From Eustoma russellianum (lineage: Eukaryota; Streptophyta; Magnoliopsida; Gentianales; Gentianaceae): 64,000 nucleotides of DNA. The position numbers were made by a program, and so were the translations under genes. The stretch is taken from positions 17,519,455 to 17,583,454 of the forward strand of contig AP025054.1 of NCBI GenBank assembly GCA_036186865.1. The letters are read 5' to 3'. How positions within the stretch are numbered: position 1 is the first letter of the stretch; each line of letters opens with the position of its first letter. The notes beneath the pieces were generated by a model, which saw only the letters and a program-made list of their open reading frames with translations, did no database searches and was not told the origin of the DNA. Below are positions 34,277 through 45,588 of this stretch, one piece after another.

Positions 34277-35439
34277 GAGACTACTCCTCACGGCCTATAT
34301 GAGACATTGCCCACGGCCTTTAATTGCACAAGGGTTGTTGTATTTGGAATTTTGAAAGTTCCTCGTACACAACACGGCTAAACACTATGTAGTGAGAGTT
34401 CAATTCACAATTACAACAAGTTCAAATCGTATATAGTGCAATGTAAGTTCAGAAACTGATCTAAAACAACAATTGGATAGCTCTTTAAAAATGTGGGGCT
34501 TAAACAATTCCTAACTTTCAGAATGTATCTAAGTCCAACAAGTTGTTTGAAACAATTGAAATCAACAAAAAGATAAAGCTATTAGCATTCACCAAGATTT
34601 CAAATGAGCTTTAAAAGCTTGTTCTAAACCACACAGTTTTGGGCTTGTTTTTCTGTTTTTCTTATGCAAATGATCTAACTAATCTAAATGCAACTTAGTT
34701 GTTTCTAAATGCAATTTATAAAGGCTGATTACTAACAACTAATGGAAAATCAGTTTTGATGCTAAGTATGCTAACTTGTTTTGTTTTGTTTTCAAGTGAT
34801 CCAACCTACTTTGTTTTTGTTTGGTTTTTGTTTGTATGATGCAATCAGATTCTAAACTAAATGATACTAAATGCAAGTGTTTAAGTCCTACTTATCAAAC
34901 GTATAACACTAGAAACTAGGCAGCACACTTAGTTAGCTAAACTACTTGTTTTGATCTTTAGTTTTCGGTTTTGCTTGTGCTAACTAAACAACCAACTAAA
35001 CCTCTTAATCTATGTTGTAAACTAGTCTAACTAAGCTAAATAAGGCAGCACTAAAACGTTTTAAACAGATTGCACACAAGTACAAAAAACAGAATTTTAA
35101 CTACTTGATTACAAGCTAAACTATCAACTAATTTAATTTGTGTTCAAGTTTTCTGTTTTAAGGACTCAACTAAACTAACACTTAAACTTCTTGATTAAAG
35201 TCTAATGAAGATTATCTAAGGTAGATTGAACATGAACAACCAGGTTACACACGGTTTTGATCTAAGGTACACAAACAGATTTTAACAACACTATCTAACA
35301 AGCACTTTAAAAACATAAACTAACTATCTAAACAAACAGCAACTTAAACGCAAATAAAAATCAGTTCAACATACGGTTTGGGCAGGAACATTCATATGCT
35401 AATTTAAACAATGTAAACATAAATGGAAGACTAACCAAC
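34277..35439 (-). other. Element H2 leader remnant
   Basis: No gene. It is the reverse-oriented counterpart of about 29892-31145 in H1's leader. Confidence 0.85.
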
Positions 35440-35451
35440 GCTCTGATACCA
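35440..35451 (-). other. Element H2 primer binding site
   Basis: The minus strand reads TGGTATCAGAGC, two bases from the LTR end at 35454, in the canonical form. Confidence 0.92.
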
Positions 35452-35453
35452 AT

Positions 35454-36309
35454 TGATGAGCCAATTGAAGGCTAGAAAACGTTGCCAAGGACTTTGTCTC
35501 CTATTCCAAACTGATTTGAACAAAAGCTATGGCAAAGAACATCTCAAGACACCCCTTGAACTGTAACAGTTGTTCTTGGCTCAATTTATGCCAACACCTC
35601 TTCCTCTTTGGCACTCCAACACATCTAAAACCTCAATGAGACCCTAAGATGCTGTAAACCAAAAGATGAAGCAAATACTAACAAGTTCTAGGCTAGGAAC
35701 TTGAAAGAAAACCGTTAGTGGCTTCAAACTTCAACTAAGAAATAGTTGAGAACTCCTTGAAGGAAATTTGATTGAAATGTGTTTGATAATCGTTGTGTTT
35801 ACAATCTGATTCTAGCTCTACTTATAACTAACGAAAATGCTAAGAAGTATAAGTTTTAATGTACAAAGTACTAGACTAAAATGACATGCTTTGCTTGGAA
35901 ATTGTTTGAGCAACTTTTGGTTCCAAAAGGCTGGTTGTTTTGCCGTGTAAACCTTCCTGTTTTCCAGCCTTTTTCCTTTAATCAATTTGATTGGTTTAGA
36001 CATGGAGCAGCTTGCTTGAGAAAGGCCTTTGATTGGTTGCAATTTGGTGTTGAATTTTCAAACAAACATTCCTTAGACAACCGTTTCTTCCATCTTTGTT
36101 TTCAGCCAAAATTCTGATTGGATATTGTAGTGTGCAGCTTGGTTTGAACTTGGCTTTGATTGGTTGCAAGTTGTCTTTGAATCTTCAAACCTTTTAGGCC
36201 TTAAACCAACGGTTTCTTCAAGGGATTTGATTGGAGCAATTTTTGTGCAGCTTGCATCCTTGACTTCAACTTGATTTGTGATTGGTTTGAAGGTTTGCAA
36301 GACTCCTTC
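35454..36309 (-). repeat. Element H2 LTR, 3' portion
   Basis: 856 bp equivalent to about 29143-29877 of H1's LTR, with extra copies of the GGTTGCAA/CTTTGATTGG block. It is interrupted at 36310 by element C; the 5' portion is at 41698-42044. About 140 bp of LTR are missing at the far junction. Confidence 0.87.
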
Positions 36310-37593
36310 TGATGCGTGCAACTCGTGGGCTCCAACAATTCCACCTTCCAAAACGTCCTTCACAAAGGTTTAGGCACAAAGAAGTAAACTTCCCCTTGCT
36401 TCCTTAGTGATCAAACGTGTGGACAACGAGCAAGACCAACACTACAAGATGGTCGTTGATCAGGCAAACCAAAATGGCCCTCCTGGACGGCACCTTTTAG
36501 CAATGGCAATACCTTCAAAACGCTCAACTTTGAAGGATCTTAACATAGGTTTTTAATGCAAAACCAAGAAAACAAAGTATCACACAAAGTGAAGGAAATA
36601 TCAAGAATTGTTATTCATCCAAAGGTGAGTTTACAACCAGCCAAAGGGGTCCTATTTATAGGCCTAGAAGACGCCCCCTTTAGCTTGAGATGGCTAGAGA
36701 TAATTCAAATAAAGCTATCTAACAAATGTTTGAATTTGAACTTTGCTTGAAAATTTAAACTAAGATAATTCTAGCTAAAACTTGAAATGCTTGCAAGATG
36801 TTATCTTCAATGAATCTAGTCATGTTTGGTGATGAAATTGGCGTTTGAGATGTTGAAATTGGCGTTAGAGATGTGGTTGAATTTGAATTCAAAGGCTAGT
36901 TGAAGATTGGATTCAATTTGACTTCAAACTTGAATTCAATCTTTGAATTATGATCCATCCTTTTTGATCTTCAAGTGGCGTGTGGATGGATATCTAGGCG
37001 TGTGAGATGTCTTCAAATGGTTGAGATGTTGAATTCAAATGTGGGTTGGAGATTGAGTTTAACTTGAACTTGAATTTTAAACTTGGATTCAAATTTGAAT
37101 TGCCATCTCATCTTTGCTTCAAAAATGGCGTGTGATCCTTATCCTTCAAAATGGCCGCCCCTTGTGATATGTTGTAGATGATGTTTGATTTCAATTTGAA
37201 CAAGAGATTCTATCTTGGACACCTTTGAATTTGTCTTAGCGTAGACAAACATTCTCTTGTAACATTCTCTTGAAACATTCTCTTCAACATTCTCTTCAAA
37301 CATTCTCTTCAAACATTCTCTTGAACCTAATTTACCTACAAAGCAAATACATAAAACTAAGATCATACGACAAAAAATAAATTCAAAAACAAGGAATGTA
37401 GACGTGCATGCTGAGACATGCTCAAGTTGAAGGTTCAATGAAATGAACCCAAGGAGTCTTAGGTTCATCTTGAACATGTTTGTACAAGAAGGTGGCAACT
37501 TGATGACAAAGTTCCTTTGCCCTCCTTCTTGTCATAGGACCTTTGACCTCTTGATGGGGCCCTTGATCCTCATCGGACCCTTGATCCTCATCA
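36310..37593 (-). repeat. Element C 3' LTR (family 1)
   Basis: 1284 bp, TGATGAGG (at 37593) to GCACGCATCA (at 36310) on the minus strand. It holds six tandem copies of a 12-13 bp unit related to ACATTCTCTTGAA at 37248-37325 and a TATA box TATAAATAG complementary to 36652-36660. Confidence 0.95.
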
Positions 37594-40500
37594 ATCCCCC
37601 TCCTCAAAAGGATTCGTCCTCGAATCAAAAAGGTCATTGTTGAAAGGGGTGAGATCAGCAACATTAAAAGTAGGTGAAACTGAACCATACCTGTCGGGAA
37701 GATCGAGGATGTATGCATTGTCACCTATGCGTTTCAATACTTTAAAGGGTCCATCTCCGCGAGGCAACAATTTTGACTTTCTTTCATTGGGAAATCTTTC
37801 TTTACGCAAATGTAACCACACTAAATCTCCAGGTTTGAACACAACTCTTTTCCGATGTTTGTTAGCTCGTCTTTCATAAGCTTTGTTTTTCTTTTCTAGT
37901 TGTGTTTTAACTTGTTCATGCAGTTTCTTTATGTTGTCCGCTTTTTGTTTACCATCAATACTAGAACGTTCATGCACGGGAATAGGAATCAAATCAATGG
38001 GAGACAAGGGATTAAAGCCATACACGATTTCAAATAGACTATGCAAAGTACCGTGATGGACACTCCTATTATATGCAAATTCGATATATGGTAAACAATC
38101 TTCCCAATGTTTAATGTGTTTTTGCAAAATGGCACGCAAAAGTTGAGAAAGAGTACGATTAACGACTTCAGTTTGTCCATCAGTTTGTGGGTGTGCGGTG
38201 GTGGAAAACAACAATTGTGTACCAAGTTTAGCCCACAAAACACGCCAAAAATGACTCAAGAATTTCGTATCTCTATCACTTACAATTGTACGTGGCATGC
38301 CATGCAATCTAACAATTTCTTTGAAAAACAAATCAGCAACATGTGTGGCATCATCAACTTTTCTACATGCTATGAAATGTGCCATTTTTGAAAATCGATC
38401 AACCATAACATAAATGCTATCGCGTCCTCCCGAGACCTAGGAAGTCCTAAAACAAAGTCCATAGAAATGTCAATCCAAGGGAAATCAGGGACGGGTAAAG
38501 GCGTGTAAAGGCCATGTGGTTGGGACTTGGATTTGGCTTTTTTGCAAGTGATGCAATTACCACACAACCTCTCGACGTCTACTCTCATGTGGGGCCAATA
38601 GAAATGTTCTTTAAGAGTCTCAAGGGTTTTGAATACTCCGAAATGACCCATTAAACCTCCCCCATGGGCTTCTCTAGTCAATGCTTCGCGTAGGGATGAT
38701 TGGGGAACGCACAATTTTTGTTTTTTGAAAAGATAACCCTCGTGTATGTAAAATTTCCCAAATGGTGCTCCTTTACAGGCCTCGAAAATGGTGCCAAAGT
38801 CATGGTCATTGGGGTACAAGTCCTTAAGTGATTCGAATCCTAAGAAGCGTGAAGATAATGCAGTCACTAACGTGTATCTCCTAGAGAGGGCATCGGCAAC
38901 TATATTATCCTTTCCTTGTTTGTACTTAATCACGTAAGGGAATTGTTCTATGAACTCTACCCATTTGGCTTGTCTTTTGTTCAACTTTCCTTGCCCTTTA
39001 AGATACTTAAGGCTTTCGTGGTCAGTGTGGATCACAAACTCTTTAGGTTGAAGATAGTGTTGCCAAGTTTGTAGGGATCTCACAAGGGCATAAAGTTCCT
39101 TATCATAGGTAGAGTAATTCAATGATGCTCCTTTCAACTTTTCACTAAAGTAGGCTATGGGTTTCTTACTTTGGGTCAAAACTGCGCCTATACCCACTCC
39201 ACTTGCATCACACTCGATCTCAAAGGTCTCGTCAAAATTTGGTAGTCTAAGTATGGGTGCAGTGGTCAGCCTACGTTTGAGTTCATCAAATGCCTGTTGT
39301 TGTGGCTCTTCCCACCTAAAAGGCACATCTTTTTTCACAATTTCGTTTAGGGGTGCAACTATGGAAGAAAAATCTTTGACAAAGCGTCTATAAAAGCTTG
39401 CTAGTCCATGAAAACTGCGAACTTCCCCTACATTCTTAGGTATAGGCCACTCCACAATTGACCTAACCTTTTCCTCATCCATCTCTACTCCTTCCGCCGA
39501 AATGACAAAGCCTAGAAAAACCACGCGTTCTAAACAAAAAGAGCACTTCTTAAAGTTGGCGTAAAGTTGTTCTTGCTTAAGCTTTTCAAAAACGGCTCTA
39601 ATGTGGTCAAGATAATCTTCTATGGTGTGGGAATAGATTAGGATATCATCGAAATAGACAACGACAAAACGTCCTATGAACGCACGTAAGACTTCATTCA
39701 TTAGCCTCATAAAGGTACTAGGGGCGTTGGTGAGCCCGAAGGGCATCACTAACCACTCATAGAGCCCAAACTTGGTTTTGAATGCAGTCTTCCATTCGTC
39801 CCCTTCTCGAATGCGTACTTGGAAGTACCCTTGCTTAAGGTCGATTTTGGTGAAGAATTTGGATCCGTGCAACATGTCTAACATATCGTCTAGCCTAGGT
39901 ATGGGGTACCTATACTTGACGGTAATCTTGTTTATGGCTCGGCAATCGGTACACATTCTCCACGTTCCATCCTTTTTGGGTACTAAAATGACGGGGACGG
40001 CAGATGGGCTCAGACTCTCTCGGATTTGTCCACTAGCTAGGAGCTCTTCTACTTGCCTTTGGATTTCTTTGGTTTCTTCGGGGTTTGCTCGATAGGCTGG
40101 GCGATTGGGTAACACGGCTCCTGGGACAAAGTCGATTTGGTGTTCTATCCCTCTAATGGGTGTTAATCCGGATGGTGGTTCGGAAGGAAATAGAACTTCA
40201 TATTCTTGGATAAGGGACGCAACTGAGGCAGGTAAGTTTGGTGGGAGTTCTTCAAGGGCAAGTTGACACGACTTTGGGATGATGATGAAGACAGTTTGGT
40301 TGTTATAAAGTGCACGTGTAACCTCTCTTTTCTTTGCGAAATACCCACACTTCTTTTTGGACTCGTTGACACTTAGGGGCACTACCTCTTTTCCCTTGCT
40401 CTCATTTTTTTTGTTCTCACTTTTCATACACTCCACGAATTTTCTCTCGGCTTCTTTTTCCTTAGGATCGGCTCTAGACTTGGACATGCGTTGGTGATCC

Positions 40501-41697
40501 TCGTGGACTTTGTGTGGTGGAAGTGCATGCAGTTTGTACAATTTGCCATTCAATTTGAAAGAATAACGATTCAAATAACCATCATATGTCACATGTCTAT
40601 CAAATTGCCATGGCCTACCAAGTAAGATATGACTGGCATGCATTGGGGCGACATCACAAAAAACATCATCTTTGTAACTACCAATGCTAAGAGAAATCAA
40701 AACTTGTTTACTTACGCTAACTTCACCGCAGTCATTTAGCCATGCAAGTTTGTAAGGGTGCAGATGATTAGTCATAGGCAAATTCAGTTTTCTTACCAAT
40801 TCGATGCTAGCCACATTAGCACAAGAACCGGAATCAATGATCATGGTGCACACTTTACCATTTATCATCCAATGAATATGGAAAATGTTTTCTCTATGTT
40901 GTTCGTGATCATCTAATTTCGGATATGCATTTAAAGCTCTGCGTACAACAAGAAACTCTTTAGTGTCAAAATCATCTAATGCGCCTAGATCCTCTTCAGG
41001 TTCAATTTCATTATCATGCTCAGACTCGTTTTCATGCTCGGACTCGGACACATATTCGTTTGTCTCTTCAATTAACATGATTCTTTTTGCATTAGGACAT
41101 TCTTTTCCTATGTGACCACGTCCTTGACATTTATAACATTTAATGTCTCTAAACCTGTTTGAGGAATCCGAAGGATTTCCGATAGGAGCCTTTTGTTGGG
41201 TGCGTTCATCTCTACTTTGTGTGGATTGCACACGATTGTCCATTCTTTGTGACGCACCTTGGTCACGTGCTTGGCCTCCTGTAGGCCGTGAACTTCCTTT
41301 TCCTGAAGGCTTGCTGTGAAATCTTGATGAAGATTGATTAGTACGATAATTGGAATTGAAATTGGAGGAGTTACGTACCTTTAGTTGTGCTTCAATCTTC
41401 TCAGCCATATGGACCATGGTTGTGAGGTCGAGGTAAGGTTGAAGGTCAACCCTTTGCGCGATCTCCCTGTTTAAACCATGTAAGAATCGAGCCTTGGTGG
41501 CTTCTTCAGGTTCCTGCAAGTTAGACCTCTCCAACAAAATTTCTAACTCTTTGTAATACTCGTCTACACTTTTGGAACCTTGTCGTAAGTTATGCAAACT
41601 CGTGCAAAAAGAACTCTCATAATTGTTTGGAATAAAAGGTTGTCGCATTTCAAACTTCATTTCTTCCCAAGAGGCAATTGGAGGTTGTCTCGTCTTA
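37591..41697 (-). pseudogene. Element C gag-pol, nearly intact, 5'-truncated, one frameshift
   Basis: A 1096-codon frame (38370-41660) and a 271-codon frame (37591-38406) are offset by a one-base loss in the integrase near 38425 (C-T-C-G-G-G where siblings have CTCGAGG). Order: Gag core, zinc knuckle CYKCQGRGHIGKEC, protease I-D-S-G-S-C (40826-40839), RT with Y-F-D-D-I-L-I-Y (about 39643-39660), RNase H (ECDASGVGIGAV; TYDKELYALV), integrase zinc region (HGGGLMGHFG...C-I-T-C) and DDE core (SMDFVLGLPRSR; VSDRDTKF; HPQTDGQTE). PR-RT-RH-INT order defines Ty3/gypsy, and Gag and Pol share one frame. The five-G polypurine tract ends the frame at the PPT/LTR boundary (E-E-G-D-stop), so the LTR-encoded tail is lost. 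Confidence 0.95.
37594..37605 (-). other. Element C polypurine tract
   Basis: The minus strand reads GAGGAGGGGGAT next to the LTR. The G run is five long, the shortest in family 1 here. Confidence 0.87.
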
Positions 41698-42044
41698 CCT
41701 GAAATTCAGGTTTGAATTGCATCTTCAAGTTAAAAACGTGTACCTGAAAGACAAGGCAAGAATGCAACACAAACTATCCTAAAACAAAGTTAACAAACCA
41801 ACAATGTTAAAAAGAACATCTAAAAATATGTATAACATGTTTTTGATACAACTAAATCATAGCTTGTATCATATAAACCCAATGGACATCATCTTTTCTT
41901 GGATCATCCTCTTCATGCCTGTAAAGAAATGATTCAACACAATGCAACAATTTCTTAGCCATACTCCTTGTTATTGGACCATTGTGAGGCAATGAGGTGT
42001 CATCATCAGTGTTTGTATCGACAAGGTTAGGCTGTAGCTCATCA
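41698..42044 (-). repeat. Element H2 LTR, 5' portion
   Basis: 347 bp equivalent to about 28657-29000 of H1's LTR, ending at TGATGAGC (42044 on the minus strand). The CR-like coding segment is recognisable (G-P-I-T-R-S-M-A). Confidence 0.87.
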
Positions 42045-42410
42045 CTACCATAGCTGCACCCTTGAATGAGTTAGTCAAGAAAGATGTAAGATTTGAATGG
42101 GGAGAATCACAACAACAGGCCTTTGAGGAACTTAAGAAACGTCTAACTTCTGCACCTATCCTGAGATTGCCCAACTTTGATGAAATGTTTGAAGTTGAAT
42201 GTGATGCCAGTGGAGTTGGCATTGGAGTTGTATTGCATCAAGGTAACAAACCTATTGCCTACTTTAGTGAGAAATTGAAAGGAGCTTCCATAAATTATTC
42301 AACCTATGACAAAGAATTGTATGCCCTTGTCCGTTCTTTACAAACTTGGCAATATTATCTGCAACCTAAGGAATTTGTGATTCATACTGATCATAAGAGC
42401 CTTAAGTATC
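42045..42410 (+). pseudogene. Element H1 pol fragment: RT connection and RNase H
   Basis: A 122-codon open segment beginning T-I-A-A-P-L-N-E-L and containing WGESQQQAFEELK, ECDASGVGIG, YFSEKLKGAS, TYDKELYALVRSLQTW and HTDHKSLKYL. It lies between H2's terminus and the insertion point of D, and continues in frame at 47731 (YLKGQGKLNKRHA). The first RNase H acidic residues are present. It is useful as proof that 28657-50059 was one element. Confidence 0.9.
42406..42410 (+). repeat. Target site duplication of element D (left copy, imperfect)
   Basis: GTATC here and ATATC at 47730-47734. Joining at TATC restores H1's coding sequence ...S-L-K-Y-L-K-G-Q-G. Confidence 0.8.
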
Positions 42411-43680
42411 TGATGCGTGCAACTCGTGGGCTCCAATGATTCCACCTTCCAAACGTCCTTCACAAAGGGTTAGGCACAAAGAAGTAAACTTCCCCTTGCT
42501 TCCTTAGTGATCAAACGTGTGGACAACGAGCAAGACCAACACTACAAGATGGTCGTTGATCAGGCAAACCAAAATGGCCCTCCTGGACGGCACCTTTTAG
42601 CAATGGCAATACCTTCAAAACGCTCAACTTTGAAGGATCTTAACTTAGGGTTTTAATGCAAAACTAAGAAAACAAAGTATCACACAAAGTGAAGGAAATA
42701 TCAAGAATTGTTATTCATCAAAAGGTGAGTTTACAATAAGCCAAAGGGGTCTATTTATAGGCCTAAGAAACGTCCCCCTTCATCTTGAAAATGGCTAGAA
42801 ATAATTCAAATAAAGCTATCTAACAAATGTTTAAATTTGAACTTTTCTTGAAAATTAAAACTAAGATAATTCTAGCTAAAACTTGAAATGCTTGGAAGTT
42901 GATATCTTCAATGTATCTAGTCATGTTTATGGCGTCTTGGAGGAGTTGTTTGAGGATTAGTATGCGCTTGGATTTGAGTTCACAAGATGGCTGAAGTTTG
43001 AATTTAAGTGGAGTTTGAATTTGACTTCAAACTTGAATTCAATTTTGCATTGTGATCTTATCTTCCTTCTTCTTCAAAAATGGCGTGTGACCTTGAGATG
43101 ATAGCTGAATCCTTTTTGAAATGTAAGCCTCAAATTGGTTGAAACTTGAATTCAAATTATGGTTGAATTTGAATTCAAGTTTATCTTCAAGTTCAAATTC
43201 AAGTAAGATGTCATCCTTCACTTTAAAGTGGCCGCCCCCCTCTTATGGATAATGGAGATGATTTCAACTTGATCAAGAGATTCTATCTTAGACACCTTTG
43301 AATTTGTCTTAGCATAGACAAACATTCTCTTCGAATATTCTCTTGAAACACTCTCTTCAACATTCTCTTCAAACATTCTCTTGAAACATTCTCTTCAAAC
43401 ATTTCATGTACCTAATTTACCTACAAAGAAAAGACATAAAACAAAGATCACAAGACACAAGATAAAATTCAAAGAAACAAAGAGTGTAGACGTGCATGTG
43501 ATACATGCTCAAGTTGAAGGTTCAATGAAATGAACCCAAGGAGTCTTAGGTTCATCTTGAACATGCTTGTACAAGAAGGTGGCAACTTGATGACAAATTT
43601 CCTTTGCCCTCCTTCTTGTCATAGGACCTTTGACCTCTTGATGGGGCCCTTGATCCTCATCGGACCCTTGATCCTCATCA
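42411..43680 (-). repeat. Element D 3' LTR (family 1)
   Basis: 1270 bp, complete. The TATA box TATAAATAG is complementary to 42751-42759. About six copies of the 12-13 bp CATTCTCTTGAA-type unit lie at 43321-43402. Confidence 0.95.
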
Positions 43681-44277
43681 ATCCCCCCTCCTCAAAAGGA
43701 TTCGTCCTCGAATCAAAAAGGTCATTGTTGAAAGGGGTGAGGTCAGCAACATTAAAAGTAGGTGAAATTGAACCATACCTGTCGGGAAGATCAAGGATGC
43801 ATGCATTGTCACCTATGCGTTTAAATACTTTAAAGGGACCATCTCCTCGAGGCAACAATTTTGACTTTCTTTCATTGGGAAATCTTTTCTTGCGCAAATG
43901 TAACCACACTAAATCTCCAGGTTTAAACACAACTCTTTTCCGATGTTTGTTAGCTCGTCTTTCATAAGCTTTGTTTTTCTTTTCTAGCTGTGTTTTAACT
44001 TGTTCATGCAGTTTCTTTATGGTATCCGCTTTTTGTTTACCGTCAATACTAGAACGTTCATGCACGGGAATAGGAATCAAATCAATGGGAGACAAGGGAT
44101 TAAAGCCATACACGATTTCAAATGGACTATGCAAAGTACCGTGATGGACACTCCTATTATATGCAAATTCGATATATGGTAAACAATCTTCCCAATGTTT
44201 AATTTGTTTTTGCAAAATGTCACGCAAAAGTTGAGAAAGAGTACGATTAACGACTTCAGTTTGTCCATTAGTTTGTG
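43619..44277 (-). pseudogene. Element D pol, integrase C-terminal fragment
   Basis: An open frame enters from the H3 junction at 44277 in the integrase core (Q-T-N-G-Q-T-E-V-V-N-R-T). It continues through YIEFAYNRSVHHGT, SPFEIVYGFNPLSP, the basic NKHRKRVVFKPGDLVWLHLR segment and FNVADLTPF. It crosses the polypurine tract (E-E-G-G-L-M) and stops in the LTR in the wrong frame for the CR-like tail. Everything upstream of the third integrase acidic-residue region was lost when H3 inserted and the interior was deleted. Confidence 0.9.
43681..43693 (-). other. Element D polypurine tract
   Basis: The minus strand reads GAGGAGGGGGGAT with six Gs. Confidence 0.86.
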
Positions 44278-45574
44278 TGATGAGCCCACAATGGGGTCAA
44301 CGCAACATATTTTCATGTATCATTTATTGTCATATGTTAGTTATGTAAGACATGACATTTCACTGTTCACTCCGCACACACTAGTGATAGTTCTTATGTC
44401 TTATTGCCTAACTAACCCTTAGGACATGTCATATATGTTGTGCATATTGTGTTTGTTGCTTGGTGTCTTTGAAGATAGGTCAAAGAGAGCTTTACATTGA
44501 AGAAGCATGAACACCGATCGATCCATGTCCCATATGATCGGATGATATCATTGTTCAAACAAAGCTTTAAGATGCAAATTAGAATCTGAATTTTTGTTCA
44601 AGCAAGGAGGTGATAAGCAAGTAGCTTACAAGCAAGGAGGTGACAAGCACCCATGTCAAAATCTGATTTCTTCTTCACGTTAAAATGGTTGAAACAAGCT
44701 GCTCATTTCATGAACCAATAGAAAGAAGTCTTGCAAATGTACAAACCAATCAAAAACAAGTGAAGAAAAGCAAGCAAGCTGCACAACAAATGATCCAATC
44801 AAACTCATTCAAGAAGGAAGGCTGGTTTATGGTTAAATGTGTTGAATATTAAAAGCCTAAACTACAACCAATCAAAATGGAGTTCAAACCAAGCTGCTCA
44901 ATACAATATCCAATCAAATTTTGGCTGAAATCAACCATAGAAGAAACGTGAATCAAGCTTAAACCTTTGAAAATTCAAAGCCAACTTGCAACCAATCAAA
45001 AGGCCATTTCAAAGCAAGCTGCTCCATGTCTTAACCAATCAAATTGATCAAGAAAAAGGCTGGAAACAAGGCATGAGAAGCACGGCAAAAGCAACCAGAA
45101 TTTTGGAGCCAAAGTTGTTCAAAGCAAGCACCTTATATTTAGTCTGGTACTTTGTACATTAAAACTTGTACTCTTTATCATTTTCATTTGTTATAAATAG
45201 CATAGGAAGCTGAATGTACAAACAACAATATACAACTACATTCAATCACATTTCAATCAAATTTCCTTTAAGGAGTTCTCAACTTATGCTAGTTGAAGTT
45301 TAAGACCACTTAACGGTTTTCTTTCAAGTTTCTAGCCTAGAACTTGTTAGTATTTGCTTCATCTTTTGGTTTACAGCATCTTAGGGTCTCATTGAGGTTT
45401 TAGATGCGTTGGAGTGCCAAAGAGGAAGATGTGTTGGCATAAATTGAGCCAAGAACAACGGTTACAGTTCAAGGGGTGTCTTTGTGATGTTCTTTGCCAT
45501 AGCTTTTGTTCAAATCAGTTTGGAAAGGAGACAAAGTCCTTGGAACGTTTATCTAGCCTTCGTTTGGCTCATCA
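44278..45574 (+). repeat. Element H3 LTR with a different 5' third
   Basis: 1297 bp with 9-bp inverted termini TGATGAGCC/GGCTCATCA. From about 44572 onward (GCAAATTAGAATCTG) it matches H1's LTR from about 28982. The first about 290 bp show no resemblance to H1, and the G-P-I-T-R-S-M-A coding segment is absent. The TATA box TATAAATAG is at 45192-45200. Confidence 0.88.
45192..45200 (+). promoter_or_regulatory. TATA box of H3 LTR
   Basis: TATAAATAG lies 374 bp before the LTR end, collinear with the H1 motif. Confidence 0.6.
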
Positions 45575-45576
45575 AT

Positions 45577-45588
45577 TGGTATCAGAGC
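45577..45588 (+). other. Element H3 primer binding site
   Basis: TGGTATCAGAGC starts three bases after the LTR and matches initiator tRNA-Met without the mismatch seen in H1. Confidence 0.93.

Larger units (their letters stand above)
36310..41697 (-). mobile_element. Element C: family-1 Ty3/gypsy retrotransposon, 5'-truncated, well preserved
   Basis: On the minus strand it runs from mid-gag at 41697 through protease, RT, RNase H and integrase to the polypurine tract and a complete 3' LTR (36310-37593). The gag N-terminus, leader and 5' LTR are gone. They were lost together with about 140 bp of the host H2 LTR at the 41697/41698 junction. It is the least mutated gypsy copy here, with one frameshift in about 4.1 kb, consistent with its position at the deepest nesting level. 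Confidence 0.93.
34277..42044 (-). mobile_element. Element H2: truncated family-3 element (LTR plus leader) in reverse orientation
   Basis: On the minus strand the LTR begins at 42044 (TGATGAGC), runs to 41698, is interrupted by element C, resumes at 36309 and ends at 35454. The primer site (35440-35451) and 1.16 kb of leader follow. No gag-pol remains: the leader joins H1's RT directly at 34277. The terminus at 42044 abuts H1 pol. A deletion at the 34277 side removed the rest of H2 and about 280 bp of H1's RT. Confidence 0.88.

Noticed and set aside
43321..43402. Possible CRISPR-like repeat array
   Set aside because: The units are contiguous with no spacers, and the context is a plant LTR.
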